A stretch of DNA of 64,000 bases. Source: Anoxynatronum sibiricum (GTDB lineage: Bacteria; Bacillota; Clostridia; Peptostreptococcales; Tindalliaceae). Position 1 is the first letter of the stretch, and the number at the start of each line of letters is the position of its first letter. The stretch lies in contig NZ_JBCITM010000016.1 in the NCBI RefSeq assembly GCF_039414295.1, positions 1-64,000 on the forward strand, written 5' to 3'. Of the stretch, positions 1 through 7,805 are shown piece by piece. The notes beneath the pieces were generated by a model. The model did not search any database, had not been told where the DNA came from, and saw only the letters and a list, made by a program, of their open reading frames with translations. Position numbers and translations under genes: made by a program.

Positions 1-101
1 GATCAGATTATGAATGTATTCTTAAATGCAGTTCCCGATACGCTAAGATGTAGGTTATTTGCAAGTACATAACTTTCAGCCGATTTCGGACGGATTATCT
101 G

Positions 102-878
102 TCAAAAACTGGTGGGAAAGTTGAGTATATTATAAAAATACTCATCTCTTTCTTTAAACACCTGCATATATATGGGCACAATGTCCACATGTGGCGAAAC
201 ATGTGATGCAACCGAAAGAATGGGGTAGACTAACTTATGTTTAGACAACGATCTTATGGTTGCCCCACTTTTTGCTTCAATAATAAAGAGTGTATCTCTT
301 CCCTTTCTTTTTTCTACAAACAGAGCGTCAATCTCAACCTGCCCATTGCGGTGTTCAAATACTTGTTTGATTAACGAGTGGACTTTAAATTTAAAAGAAA
401 ACGTCGATTTTCCAGTAGTTGGAGCCCCAGGAACCATCTTCACATCAAAGCTTAATGCTTCGCTCAACAAACCACTGGTAAGCGCTAAATTGACCAGTGA
501 TGTTTCTGATAAAACAGGCATAATTTTGTAACCTTTCAATGAGTTGAGATTTTTTTTAGGATGAAAGATGTCGGGTTGACTCATCCTAAAAACTTCATCG
601 TTTACGAGAAAAAAATCTTTCAAGCGATCTTTTACCTTCGCTAAGATAAACTGTGTACCCGTACCATGATTAGATGCTCCCAATCGGAGAACCATTGTAT
701 CATTGTCTCTTAATTGCTTAGGCAGTTTCTCATAGCAGTCGATTGAAATTGAGGGCGCAGTCGGTTTTCTTCCCAGCTTATTTCGCAACAAGTAATCTTG
801 GAATGATTCTGGCCCATAAGTTCCAACATTGCAATCAGTTAAGTGAATTAGCGCATGTGACCACATATTTTGTTGCAC
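102..878 (-). CDS. PD-(D/E)XK nuclease-like protein, defence-locus associated
   Basis: A 258-residue cytoplasmic protein. The C-terminal third holds a nuclease-like core: EIDALF gives the acidic residue, about 15 residues later a hydrophobic strand ends in EAKSG, giving the D...E-x-K pattern of PD-(D/E)XK enzymes, followed by a helix with K and Y. The N-terminal half has no motif I can name. I believe it belongs to the DUF6997-like group found beside HNH and helicase genes in restriction or defence loci, but that family name is from memory. It lies 73 bp downstream of the HNH gene on the same strand, so the two are probably cotranscribed. The region is more AT-rich than the rest of the window, which fits horizontal acquisition. 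Catalytic activity is inferred, not shown. Confidence 0.6.
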   Translation of the reverse strand: MQQNMWSHALIHLTDCNVGTYGPESFQDYLLRNKLGRKPTAPSISIDCYEKLPKQLRDNDTMVLRLGASNHGTGTQFILAKVKDRLKDFFLVNDEVFRMSQPDIFHPKKNLNSLKGYKIMPVLSETSLVNLALTSGLLSEALSFDVKMVPGAPTTGKSTFSFKFKVHSLIKQVFEHRNGQVEIDALFVEKRKGRDTLFIIEAKSGATIRSLSKHKLVYPILSVASHVSPHVDIVPIYMQVFKERDEYFYNILNFPTSF

Positions 879-951
879 TCCTCAATTATTTCATTGATTC
901 AAGACAATGGATTTGCTTTAATTTATATCCAGTGTTTCAGAGTTTAAATCA

Positions 952-2067
952 TTAATCATCAATATACTCCCATTCTAAGAAACCTTGGTTAGTGGCAATT
1001 TGAACTTGCGGTTCAATCGTCCGCTTAAGAGCAGCAATAAAATCTTTCTTCTCAAAATTACTTCTTCTTGTTAACATTTCAACCATTTTTTGATCAACAG
1101 TGTAGTAATCCTCCAAATATTTATGCATCCCAGTATTAATCATGCAGTTAACTGCCTTATACTGAACAATGCAGAAATCATCCAAATACTTATTCAGATT
1201 TGGGACATGATTACTTTTCATACTGTTAATTCGCTTGAATGTTGGAATCAAATTCCAAACCAGGTCATGTTGCACAAAGCTCCAGGGTACAAAATGATCA
1301 ATACTAATTTCGCCAAGTTCTAGAGTGTGTTGTGAAGTCATTGGTCTCTTGGTATAGATATCCATTAGTTCAACATTCTCTTGAACAAGCCCCCAAAATC
1401 GTTTAGCTTTTGATAGATCACGCTTCATTGGTGGAAAGATCTTTAAAGGTATCGCTGGCACATTCGGATTTCTTCGTTGCAAATAGTTTATGAGAACGTG
1501 ATCAGACCAGCCGCTAATTACTTGGCGGTTTTTCTGAATAAACGTTGCCCATCGATCATTAATATACAGACTTGTACCCTTACTACTAATTCTGTATAGT
1601 GCGTCTTGGTCTCCTTGACTAAGTTCTTGGATTTTTCTGTTTTTATCATGATCAGACAACCCACGAAGTTGTTCGGCATAAAATGGAGTTAAAAGTCTGA
1701 AAGTAACATATCTTGCTAAACGGTTAATTTTCGATCTAAAGTCTGCTGCTCCAAAAGATTTGATCGTATCAGCTAAATCATCTTTATTTCTGATAGCTGC
1801 CCCGGGATCCCTCTTTAAAACTTCACCAATGATCTCCTCTATTTTATCTAATTTCCCCAATGATAACTTATACTGTGTTACTGGATACCATGCTTCACTG
1901 ATCATCTTGATCACATTATCTTCGATGTTAACTACTGTTTTTCCTTCTATCGCAGAATCAATTATCCCTCTGAGCCAAAATATTTTGTAGCTATTTGTCA
2001 TACTCTTATCTGCAAGCATCTGCACCAGTTTAATGGCTTCAAAGGATTGCAGTGGAAGTATTTCCAT
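952..2067 (-). CDS. HNH endonuclease-domain protein
   Basis: A 371-residue protein with no signal peptide. Around residues 255-295 it carries IDHFVPWS, then DLVWNLIPT and an N-x-x-K-S-N segment. This is the D-H...P-W-S, W-N-L, N-x-K arrangement of HNH nucleases of the type found in defence proteins. The long N-terminal part (1-240) is mostly helical with no domain I can name. The start is supported by an AGGAGGG ribosome binding site 7 bases upstream. It sits between a helicase remnant upstream and a PD-(D/E)XK protein downstream on the same strand, so it looks like a surviving part of a multi-gene restriction or anti-phage locus. A function in cutting foreign DNA is inferred from family and context. 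Confidence 0.65.
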   Translation of the reverse strand: MEILPLQSFEAIKLVQMLADKSMTNSYKIFWLRGIIDSAIEGKTVVNIEDNVIKMISEAWYPVTQYKLSLGKLDKIEEIIGEVLKRDPGAAIRNKDDLADTIKSFGAADFRSKINRLARYVTFRLLTPFYAEQLRGLSDHDKNRKIQELSQGDQDALYRISSKGTSLYINDRWATFIQKNRQVISGWSDHVLINYLQRRNPNVPAIPLKIFPPMKRDLSKAKRFWGLVQENVELMDIYTKRPMTSQHTLELGEISIDHFVPWSFVQHDLVWNLIPTFKRINSMKSNHVPNLNKYLDDFCIVQYKAVNCMINTGMHKYLEDYYTVDQKMVEMLTRRSNFEKKDFIAALKRTIEPQVQIATNQGFLEWEYIDD

Positions 2068-2109
2068 TGTTTCGCCCTCCTAATAAAGTGTCAGTCAATA
2101 AATCAACCC

Positions 2110-2263
2110 AAATCAACCGACTATTTCCGTAGATGTCGGTGAAGGGATACTGGATGTAAATGTGCTGGGATTTTTCGGGACCAAAGGTGTCACAGAAGAG
2201 CTCCATGAAAAGGTCTTCTGCCAGGCTGTTCAGCGTTCCCGTAGAGGTGGCGGCTGGTGTCAT
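2110..2263 (-). pseudogene. N-terminal remnant of a defence-type helicase
   Basis: About 50 codons read like the start of a large ATP-dependent helicase of the kind that opens with an endonuclease-like domain: LAEDLFMELFCDTFGPEK, then IYIQYPFTDIYGNSR. In the relatives I remember, the segment continues into FIDFA and an E-x-D motif. Here the resemblance stops abruptly after YGNSR and the frame runs out 24 codons later. No ribosome binding site is evident at the ATG. The HNH gene begins 43 bases further on, so the deletion joined the helicase start to the leader of the HNH gene. Assignment rests on recalled similarity only. Confidence 0.45.
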
Positions 2264-2466
2264 CCGGTGGTCACTCCCGTCATTGGCGTTCAGGTGATCT
2301 TCTCTCTGCTCTGATGCTCGTGATTAATTCATTTCTTCCATTATATAATAGCTATTCGACCTGTGAAGGCATTTTTCTCTCTTTTTTTGTTTTTTCTGAA
2401 CTTTTTTCATCAATTGACTTGCCGATGCGGTTTAAAGCAGCAGATTTGGGTAAAATTATCACATAT

Positions 2467-2481
2467 CGAGAATGATTATCA
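2467..2481. promoter_or_regulatory. Fur-box-like operator
   Basis: On the minus strand the 15 bases read TGATAATCATTCTCG, matching the Fur 7-1-7 consensus TGATAATnATTATCA at 12 of 14 defined positions. A second GTGATAAT copy lies 20 bases away (about 2454-2461), two helical turns from the first. The site is upstream of both the c-di-GMP riboswitch gene on the plus strand and the defence remnant on the minus strand. A Fur/PerR-family regulator is inferred. Confidence 0.35.
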
Positions 2482-2559
2482 CACTCAAATACATATGCAT
2501 GATTGCACCCTGTGACGCTTTCTCCCGCTCAATGTGAACGTCGGTATTTTGTAAGGATG

Positions 2560-2655
2560 AGTGAGCCAGTACCTTTGGGCAAACCAATCGAAAGATTGGG
2601 ACGCAAAGTTTGGAGTCTGCCGTATCATCAGATGCAATGATTGTCCAGCTGCCCC
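2560..2655 (+). promoter_or_regulatory. c-di-GMP-I riboswitch (GEMM-I)
   Basis: The conserved core is intact: GGGCAAACC at 2577-2585, a CCAATC-GAAA-GATTGG hairpin with the GNRA tetraloop at 2584-2599, GACGCAAAG at 2600-2608, and a second arm ending in the CCAGCTGCC segment near 2645. This arrangement is diagnostic of the class I cyclic di-GMP aptamer. It lies about 150 bases upstream of a secreted, fibronectin-repeat protein, a common target of c-di-GMP control in Clostridia. The 3' part overlaps the 5' arm of a terminator hairpin, so ligand binding probably changes readthrough. The direction (on or off) cannot be read from sequence alone. Confidence 0.9.
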
Positions 2656-2677
2656 GAGAGGAATGCTGGGCTTTTTT
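2645..2677 (+). terminator. Riboswitch-linked intrinsic terminator
   Basis: CCAGC (2645-2649) pairs with GCTGG (2665-2669), followed by GC and six T. The 5' arm is also part of the aptamer's 3' segment, so aptamer folding and terminator folding compete. The stem is only 5 bp. Confidence 0.6.
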
Positions 2678-2809
2678 GCGTTTGACGGCTTTTTCTGCAG
2701 CGGGAGACAAAAAGGAATCAGAACTAATTGGTTTGAAATGGGAAAGGGGCGTGTTTGTGGCAATAACAAGCTGAGAGGCAACTGTGGATTTGAGTAAGGA
2801 GGAGAACTA

Positions 2810-4345
2810 TTGAAAAGACGTATGATCGGATTCATCACGATTTTGCTGCTGGTGCTTATGTCAGTGAGCGGCAGTGTCACCGCCAATGATCTGCAGCTGG
2901 CACCGCTGTCTTATGTCAATCTAACTTCACCAACAGGCGGCGAGAGCTTTCAGGTAGGGGGTAACCACACCATTACCTGGCAAAAATCTGCTGCCGGGGG
3001 AAACACGCAAATCTATTTTTCTGCCAATGGCGGCGCCAACTGGACTTACATCACCTCGGTTTTAGGAACCAGCTACAACTGGACAGTGCCCGACCAGGTG
3101 ACAAACCAGGGAAGAATTCGGGTGCGATGGTCGCCCAACAATGATACCTGGTACACCAGTAACAGCGCCAACTTTACTATATTCAAGGCGTTGGATCCCC
3201 AGGATTTAAACCTGATTTTGGTGCCACCGGCTCCCACTGATTTGTCGGCAAGCGCTGTTTCAGCTTCTTCCATCAGTCTCACCTGGAAAGACAATGCAGG
3301 CAATGAGACTGGCTACAAAGTGGAACGAAGAGTGACCAATCAGGCTGGCGGTTTTAATGAAATTGCTGTGCTGGATGCCAACACCACTCAGTTTGCAGAT
3401 ACCGGCCTGAGCGCCATGACCAACTACACGTACCGGGTCAGGGCGTATAATGGCATGGGGAACTCTGGCTATTCCAATGAAGCAGCTGCTACTACCCAGG
3501 CCTTGGGGCTGGCACCACCGCCGGCCAACGCGCCTGCTGCTCCCACTGATTTGATGGCAACGGCCATTGATGGTCCGGCTTTTTCACTGAGCTGGACAGA
3601 TAATGCCGGCAATGAACAGGCCTTTCACATTGAAAGGCAGGCCAATGGCGGTGCCTTTAGTGAAATTGGTGAAGTGGGCGCCAACGTCACCGTTTTTGTG
3701 GACGAAAATGTCGCCGTAGACACGCTGTACCTTTACCGGGTAAGGGCGCGAAATGCCAATGGTTTTTCTGCTTACAGCAATGAAACCGGCGGTATCATTG
3801 AGCAGGATGCTGATCTTGAAGAGGAAGAACTGGAAGGACTGGAGGTTCCCGAGGTCTTAGAGGAGCCGGAAGTGCCTGTTGAACCGGAAACGCCGCCAGA
3901 ATCGCCTGCCCTGCCGCCTTCAACACCTTCGACACCATCGGGTGACGGCGTTGTGATTCGATTCTTCATAAACCAGTCTGATTACTTTGTCAACGATTCG
4001 CTGAGAACCATGGATACGTCCCCCATTATCAGCGGCGGCAGAACACTATTACCCATTCGTTATGTGGCAGAGGCCCTGGGTGCCACGGTGGGCTGGGATG
4101 CCGGCGATCAGCGGGTGACCATTGAGTTCGGTGAAACCACCATTGATCTGTGGATTAACCGGAACAGTGCCCGGGTAAACGGTGTGATGCAACAGATTGA
4201 TGCCAACAATGCCCAGGTGACGCCGGTGATTATTCCTCCCGGCAGAACCATGCTGCCGCTTCGCTTTGTTGCTGAGAATCTTGGCAGCAGTGTTGACTGG
4301 GAGCCTGTGGGTCAGGAGGTTATCATCGTTTACCCTGCACCTTAG
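2810..4345 (+). CDS. Secreted fibronectin type III / stalk-domain surface protein
   Basis: A 511-residue exported protein starting at TTG, with AAGGAGGAG five bases upstream. Residues 1-25 are a signal peptide (MKRRM, hydrophobic stretch, then TAND). Residues 35-125 resemble a Kre9/KNH-type beta-sandwich (SPTGGESFQVGG, TITW, VRWS). Two fibronectin type III domains follow (about 138-230 and 241-333, each with YRVRA(Y/R)N and YSNE). Then comes an acidic, Pro-rich linker, and two copper-amine-oxidase-N-like stalk repeats (about 378-511, GRTLLPIRYVAEALGATVGW and GRTMLPLRFVAENLGSSVDW). No Cys lipobox and no LPxTG are present. The gene follows a c-di-GMP-I riboswitch and terminator, so it is probably an adhesin or matrix protein switched with the sessile/motile decision. 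Ligand unknown. Confidence 0.85.
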   Translation: MKRRMIGFITILLLVLMSVSGSVTANDLQLAPLSYVNLTSPTGGESFQVGGNHTITWQKSAAGGNTQIYFSANGGANWTYITSVLGTSYNWTVPDQVTNQGRIRVRWSPNNDTWYTSNSANFTIFKALDPQDLNLILVPPAPTDLSASAVSASSISLTWKDNAGNETGYKVERRVTNQAGGFNEIAVLDANTTQFADTGLSAMTNYTYRVRAYNGMGNSGYSNEAAATTQALGLAPPPANAPAAPTDLMATAIDGPAFSLSWTDNAGNEQAFHIERQANGGAFSEIGEVGANVTVFVDENVAVDTLYLYRVRARNANGFSAYSNETGGIIEQDADLEEEELEGLEVPEVLEEPEVPVEPETPPESPALPPSTPSTPSGDGVVIRFFINQSDYFVNDSLRTMDTSPIISGGRTLLPIRYVAEALGATVGWDAGDQRVTIEFGETTIDLWINRNSARVNGVMQQIDANNAQVTPVIIPPGRTMLPLRFVAENLGSSVDWEPVGQEVIIVYPAP

Positions 4346-4393
4346 CGCCTTTTTCGGTAAACTGTTTCAGTTAGAACTGTGACTGAATAAATA

Positions 4394-4432
4394 AGAGCTG
4401 TGCCCAGTGACAATGTCATCAGGCGCAGCTCT
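4394..4432. terminator. Convergent (bidirectional) terminator hairpin
   Basis: AGAGCTGTGCC pairs with GGCGCAGCTCT across a 17-base loop, between two convergent genes. The stem is strong; T-richness on either side is moderate. Confidence 0.65.
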
Positions 4433-4463
4433 TTGATTGCAACGATTGAATTGACCGGCTTGT

Positions 4464-5273
4464 TCAGGAACCGGGTATGGCAGGCAGCCCCTGGAACATT
4501 TCGCTGAAGTCCATGATTTCATAATCGGAGGGAACGACGAAAAGATCGTTGGAGATGCCACCGGTTTGGAAGTTGGTGACCTCCATCAAAAACTGGTCTT
4601 CAGGATTGTTCCCCTGACCTTCCATCTTCATGGGGAATCCGTAATCGGTATGCAGCCACATTTTCATCTGAACGCCACTCTCACTGTCGGTGGTTTGCAC
4701 CACATGGCATTGGATGCCGTTGACCATTTCTGTTCCCAGGTATTCCATGGTTTCGGTGTCTACGTCTTCTGTCAGGTCCTCTGCCGTGATGGGCTCCATG
4801 GTGCCATCCATTCCCATGTCAACGGGCATTTTCATGGCAGTTTTCTCCTGGGGATCAAGGGTGTAAACTGCTTCAGTGTCGTAGATCATGATGAAGTTAA
4901 CGCCCATGGCTTCACTTTCACTGCGCATCCGCTCGCCTTTCAGCCAGATGCGGGTTTTCATGGTATCCATGGTGGGGCCGCTGATGTTCATTTCGTAGGA
5001 GACTTCGCTCATTTCCCTGCCGCCGCTGAAGAGGGCAGCAATTTGGCTTTCGTTCATGGTTTCGCCGGAGGAGACGGGGGTCTCTGGATCGGTTTCAGGC
5101 TCTTGGGAGGGTTCTGTTTCTGAGACCTGGGCAGGGGGTGCCTCTGCTTCGCCGGTTTCGGCCGGTGCAGAACCGCCGCCGCAGGCTGTCAGCAATAGCA
5201 TCATTGCAAGTAGAAAGGTGGCCATCCATAGGGGGTGCCGGTGGTTGATGTGCTTTCTTTTCATCATCCTCAT
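4464..5273 (-). CDS. Lipoprotein with LolA/LppX-like fold
   Basis: A 269-residue lipoprotein. The signal peptide ends in LLLTACGGG, a clear lipobox, so the mature protein is lipid-anchored outside the membrane. After a Pro/Glu/Ala-rich linker (about 35-70) comes a beta-rich domain (about 75-265) with IWLKGERMRSES, MIYDTEAVYTLDPQEKTAMK and GIQCHVVQT. This is the pattern of LolA-like or DUF4412-type proteins, which bind lipids or sense the envelope. Met3 or Met4 may be the real start, since the leader contains several in-frame ATG codons. It is convergent with the surface protein and separated from the chemoreceptor upstream by a terminator, so it is probably monocistronic. The exact role is unknown. 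Confidence 0.7.
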   Translation of the reverse strand: MRMMKRKHINHRHPLWMATFLLAMMLLLTACGGGSAPAETGEAEAPPAQVSETEPSQEPETDPETPVSSGETMNESQIAALFSGGREMSEVSYEMNISGPTMDTMKTRIWLKGERMRSESEAMGVNFIMIYDTEAVYTLDPQEKTAMKMPVDMGMDGTMEPITAEDLTEDVDTETMEYLGTEMVNGIQCHVVQTTDSESGVQMKMWLHTDYGFPMKMEGQGNNPEDQFLMEVTNFQTGGISNDLFVVPSDYEIMDFSEMFQGLPAIPGS

Positions 5274-5363
5274 CTTCTTTCTTTTGTATTTGCTGCTTAT
5301 TGTGCCTATTCCCGTTTCAGCCCCGGTTAAATCAGGGGATTTGGACCCGAATCTGCAGACAGC

Positions 5364-5385
5364 AAAAAAGCCCCGGAGGGCTTTT
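5364..5385 (-). terminator. Intrinsic terminator after the chemoreceptor gene
   Basis: On the minus strand AAAAGCCC and GGGGCTTTTTT form a compact GC-rich stem with a T tail, 30 bases past the chemoreceptor stop codon. Confidence 0.85.
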
Positions 5386-5416
5386 GATGGTTCGTGTGGA
5401 TTAATTGTTTTAGCTG

Positions 5417-6811
5417 TTATTTTTTATGAAAAGCACCGCGCATTTCATCAAGGCAACGGAAGACTTCCTTGGAGTATTCATCCATTTTGAACAGGCAGCT
5501 CTCTGCTTCTTTGGTGTCGCCCGCCTTGTAAGCATCGGAGGCTTTTTTAGCCACCTGGTGAAGATGCATGTGGGGTGATTCCATGCCCTTAAAGGCAGGA
5601 TGCTTTTTCAGCGTCTCATCACCCACGCTGTAATACCATTTACCCAAGCGACAGTCATGGTAATTGCCGATCATTTTTTCGTCTACCTGTTCGTAACCCA
5701 AGAGCATGTTGTATACCCGCCAGCGCCACAGCAGGTGGTCTGTTTTATAGATTTCGATGAGTTCGGTGTCGGTGAGGCAGCTGCTGTGATGCAGCAGAGC
5801 AAGGCGCAAGGCGTCCATTTTTTTGCTGGCATTGAAAATGGCTCGTCCGGTGTGATCACAGGTGCCTGCCAGAAAATCGGATGCCTGAGAAATCTGGGAC
5901 ATATTTTCATTAAGGGTTTCTGTGACGGCAGACTGCTCTTGCATGTTGGCTGCCACCTGCATGGTATGATCGTTCACCAAAGTGACTGAATCGCTGATGT
6001 CACTGATGGATCTAACGGCTTCTTCAACGATCTGCTTGCCGCTGTCCAGCTTGGAGGCAGTGAGGGTCATGCTTTTGGAGGTGTCATCGATGTGATGTTG
6101 TAGCTCGGAAATGCTCATTTGAACTTTTCCCACTGAGTCTTTGGTGTGCTCGGCCAGTTTGCGCACTTCATCGGCCACCACAGCAAAGCCCCGCCCCTGT
6201 TCTCCCGCCCGGGCGGCTTCGATGGCGGCATTCAGCGCCAGCAGGTTGGTTTGCTCGGCAATGCCCTTCACAATATCTATGATTTGATCAATATCCTGTG
6301 TTTTCAGTTTTACCTGCTGTATTTCGCCATCAATGCGTTTCACCTCTTCAAAAGACTGGGTGACAAATTCCATGGACTGGTTCATTTGAGCAACACTCTC
6401 CTGAACCTTGGCATTGGTGGCACTGGTCTGGTCGGAAACTTCGCTTGATATGTTGGCGACTTCTTCAATGGAGGCGCCCAGCTCTTCGCTGTTGGCCAAC
6501 ATGGTATGGAGGGAATCGGTTTGCTGGGTGACGCTCTGAATCATTTCCCGCACTGAATCCATGCGGGTAACTTCCTGCACCAGGTTGTTCACCTGCAATA
6601 CCGCTGCCTGACGCTCTTTTGAAATGGTATCCATAAACGTGTTCCAGAGATCTGCCAATTCTTTTGAACCACAGTCTTCCGGATTAATTTTGACGCACTG
6701 CCCACTTGTGGCAGCCTTCAAGGCCTCTTCCATTGCTTTTGTGGATGATGCTTTTGGCGATACGCCTGTTGTTGCTGCAGATTTCTTCTCTTTAAAAAAC
6801 ATATTCGGCAC
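5417..6811 (-). CDS. Cytoplasmic methyl-accepting chemotaxis protein with CZB domain
   Basis: A 464-residue chemoreceptor with no transmembrane segment or signal peptide, so it acts in the cytosol. The signalling hairpin is clear, with tip LLALNAAIEAARAGEQGRGF and VVADEVRKLAE, flanked by long coiled coils. The C-terminal 120 residues form a chemoreceptor zinc-binding domain: H-x-x-W-x-W-R, C-x-LGKWY, HPAF and H-M-x-L-H provide the usual 3-His/1-Cys Zn ligands. CZB receptors sense zinc or hypochlorous-acid-type oxidants in characterised cases. There is no N-terminal sensor domain of usual size, so the CZB is probably the main input. AGGGAGGTG precedes the ATG. No che genes are nearby. Confidence 0.92.
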   Translation of the reverse strand: MPNMFFKEKKSAATTGVSPKASSTKAMEEALKAATSGQCVKINPEDCGSKELADLWNTFMDTISKERQAAVLQVNNLVQEVTRMDSVREMIQSVTQQTDSLHTMLANSEELGASIEEVANISSEVSDQTSATNAKVQESVAQMNQSMEFVTQSFEEVKRIDGEIQQVKLKTQDIDQIIDIVKGIAEQTNLLALNAAIEAARAGEQGRGFAVVADEVRKLAEHTKDSVGKVQMSISELQHHIDDTSKSMTLTASKLDSGKQIVEEAVRSISDISDSVTLVNDHTMQVAANMQEQSAVTETLNENMSQISQASDFLAGTCDHTGRAIFNASKKMDALRLALLHHSSCLTDTELIEIYKTDHLLWRWRVYNMLLGYEQVDEKMIGNYHDCRLGKWYYSVGDETLKKHPAFKGMESPHMHLHQVAKKASDAYKAGDTKEAESCLFKMDEYSKEVFRCLDEMRGAFHKK

Positions 6812-6999
6812 CTCCCTTTGAACTATTAAAGCCTTATGCGACCAGTATGATCTGATCTATCATGTCATTTTTTGGAACCTTATTATTGAAGCGTTAGTTT
6901 ATCCTAACTATTTATTGACTCTATTTTAACTTGATTTATTCTCATTGGCAAGCATTATTTTGGTAGGCCTAACTCTTAATTGCCATTTGATGACAGAGC

Positions 7000-7022
7000 A
7001 AAACCGCCTCGGGCGGGTTTTC
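7000..7022 (-). terminator. Intrinsic terminator
   Basis: AAAACCGCC/GGCGGGTTTT hairpin with a 2-base loop, downstream of the cyclase-family gene. Together with the second hairpin at 7066-7089 it forms a double stop. The gene-free stretch 6812-7110 holds these hairpins and the upstream region of the chemoreceptor gene; I see nothing else there. Confidence 0.75.
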
Positions 7023-7065
7023 AGTGGATAGGTGATAAAGAATAGTGGATAGAAAAGCAAAGCCA

Positions 7066-7089
7066 TAAAAAAAACCCCCAGAAAGGGAG
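7066..7089 (-). terminator. Intrinsic terminator of the cyclase cluster
   Basis: On the minus strand CTCCC-loop-GGGGG is followed by eight or more T, 21 bases past the cyclase stop codon. The stem is short (5 bp with one G-T pair) but the T run is excellent. Confidence 0.65.
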
Positions 7090-7110
7090 CCATGGGAGCG
7101 ATCAAGGGAA

Positions 7111-7752
7111 TCAGGGTTGCAGGAACACAGCTCGCAGGGGCGACCCGTCGGCACCTTTCAGCTTGAGCGGCAGGAATGCGTACAGGCCGCGGGTTGCCTT
7201 TACCTGATCCAACCCACAAAGGTTTTCAACAATCAGGCAGTCGTTTTTCATGAAAACTTCATGGGCAGGATATATTTCTTTCAACGTGGGATCCACATTC
7301 AGGGCGTCGATGGCAATTAGTGAAATCTGTTTCTCCACTATTCCTTGTGCCGCCTCCGGTGTGAGGTAGGGGTGCTGCTGGTAGTGATCGTGATGATGAA
7401 AATATTGGTCCCACCCGGTGTGGATGATGAGAAAATCGCCGGGATGTAGCTGTTCAAGGGCCGGTGACATCATGGCTGTGGTGATGGGTGTTTCTGGCTT
7501 TAAGCCAGTTAAACTCACTTTGACACCCATGCCTACAAAGCGGTGAATGGGAATGGTGTCAATAGGGTCACCCAAAGGGTCGATGTGATAGGGAGCATCG
7601 ATGTGGGTGCCGGTGTGGCTTCCCATCAGGAGCCGGTTGACATGAAAGCTGTCTTTTTCGTGGGTGAAGGCGCTTTCTATGGATGGTTCCGGGTCTCCGG
7701 GAAAAATGGGCATGCCCTTTTCAATGAGATGGGACAAATCGATGACCTTCAT
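7111..7752 (-). CDS. Cyclase-family metal-dependent hydrolase (kynurenine-formamidase fold)
   Basis: About 213 residues from the chosen start, close to the usual size of the family. The signature HTGTHIDAPYH lies near residue 50 and gives the metal-binding His/Asp set; FLIIHTGWD and the IVENLCGLD segment near the C-terminus are also typical of PF04199. Known members hydrolyse N-formylkynurenine, arylformamides or isatin, so an amide or cyclic amide is the likely substrate. The start at 7752 (MKVIDLSHL) is chosen because AAAGGAGT lies eight bases upstream. It is the last gene of a four-gene cluster with an APC permease and an M20 amidohydrolase, suggesting the three act on the same imported compound. 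Confidence 0.85.
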   Translation of the reverse strand: MKVIDLSHLIEKGMPIFPGDPEPSIESAFTHEKDSFHVNRLLMGSHTGTHIDAPYHIDPLGDPIDTIPIHRFVGMGVKVSLTGLKPETPITTAMMSPALEQLHPGDFLIIHTGWDQYFHHHDHYQQHPYLTPEAAQGIVEKQISLIAIDALNVDPTLKEIYPAHEVFMKNDCLIVENLCGLDQVKATRGLYAFLPLKLKGADGSPLRAVFLQP

Positions 7753-7805
7753 GGCGTTGACTCCTTTGCTGGTTGAAGTGATGTTCACTGTGATAATCGC
7801 TGTGT

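Noticed and set aside
1..101. In-frame readthrough past the stop of the first gene (about 32 more codons)
   Set aside because: An open stretch of this length is expected by chance, and I know no homologue to support an interrupted gene.
2264..2466. Possible gene upstream of the Fur-like site
   Set aside because: Only short frames without ribosome sites; sequence looks AT-rich noncoding.
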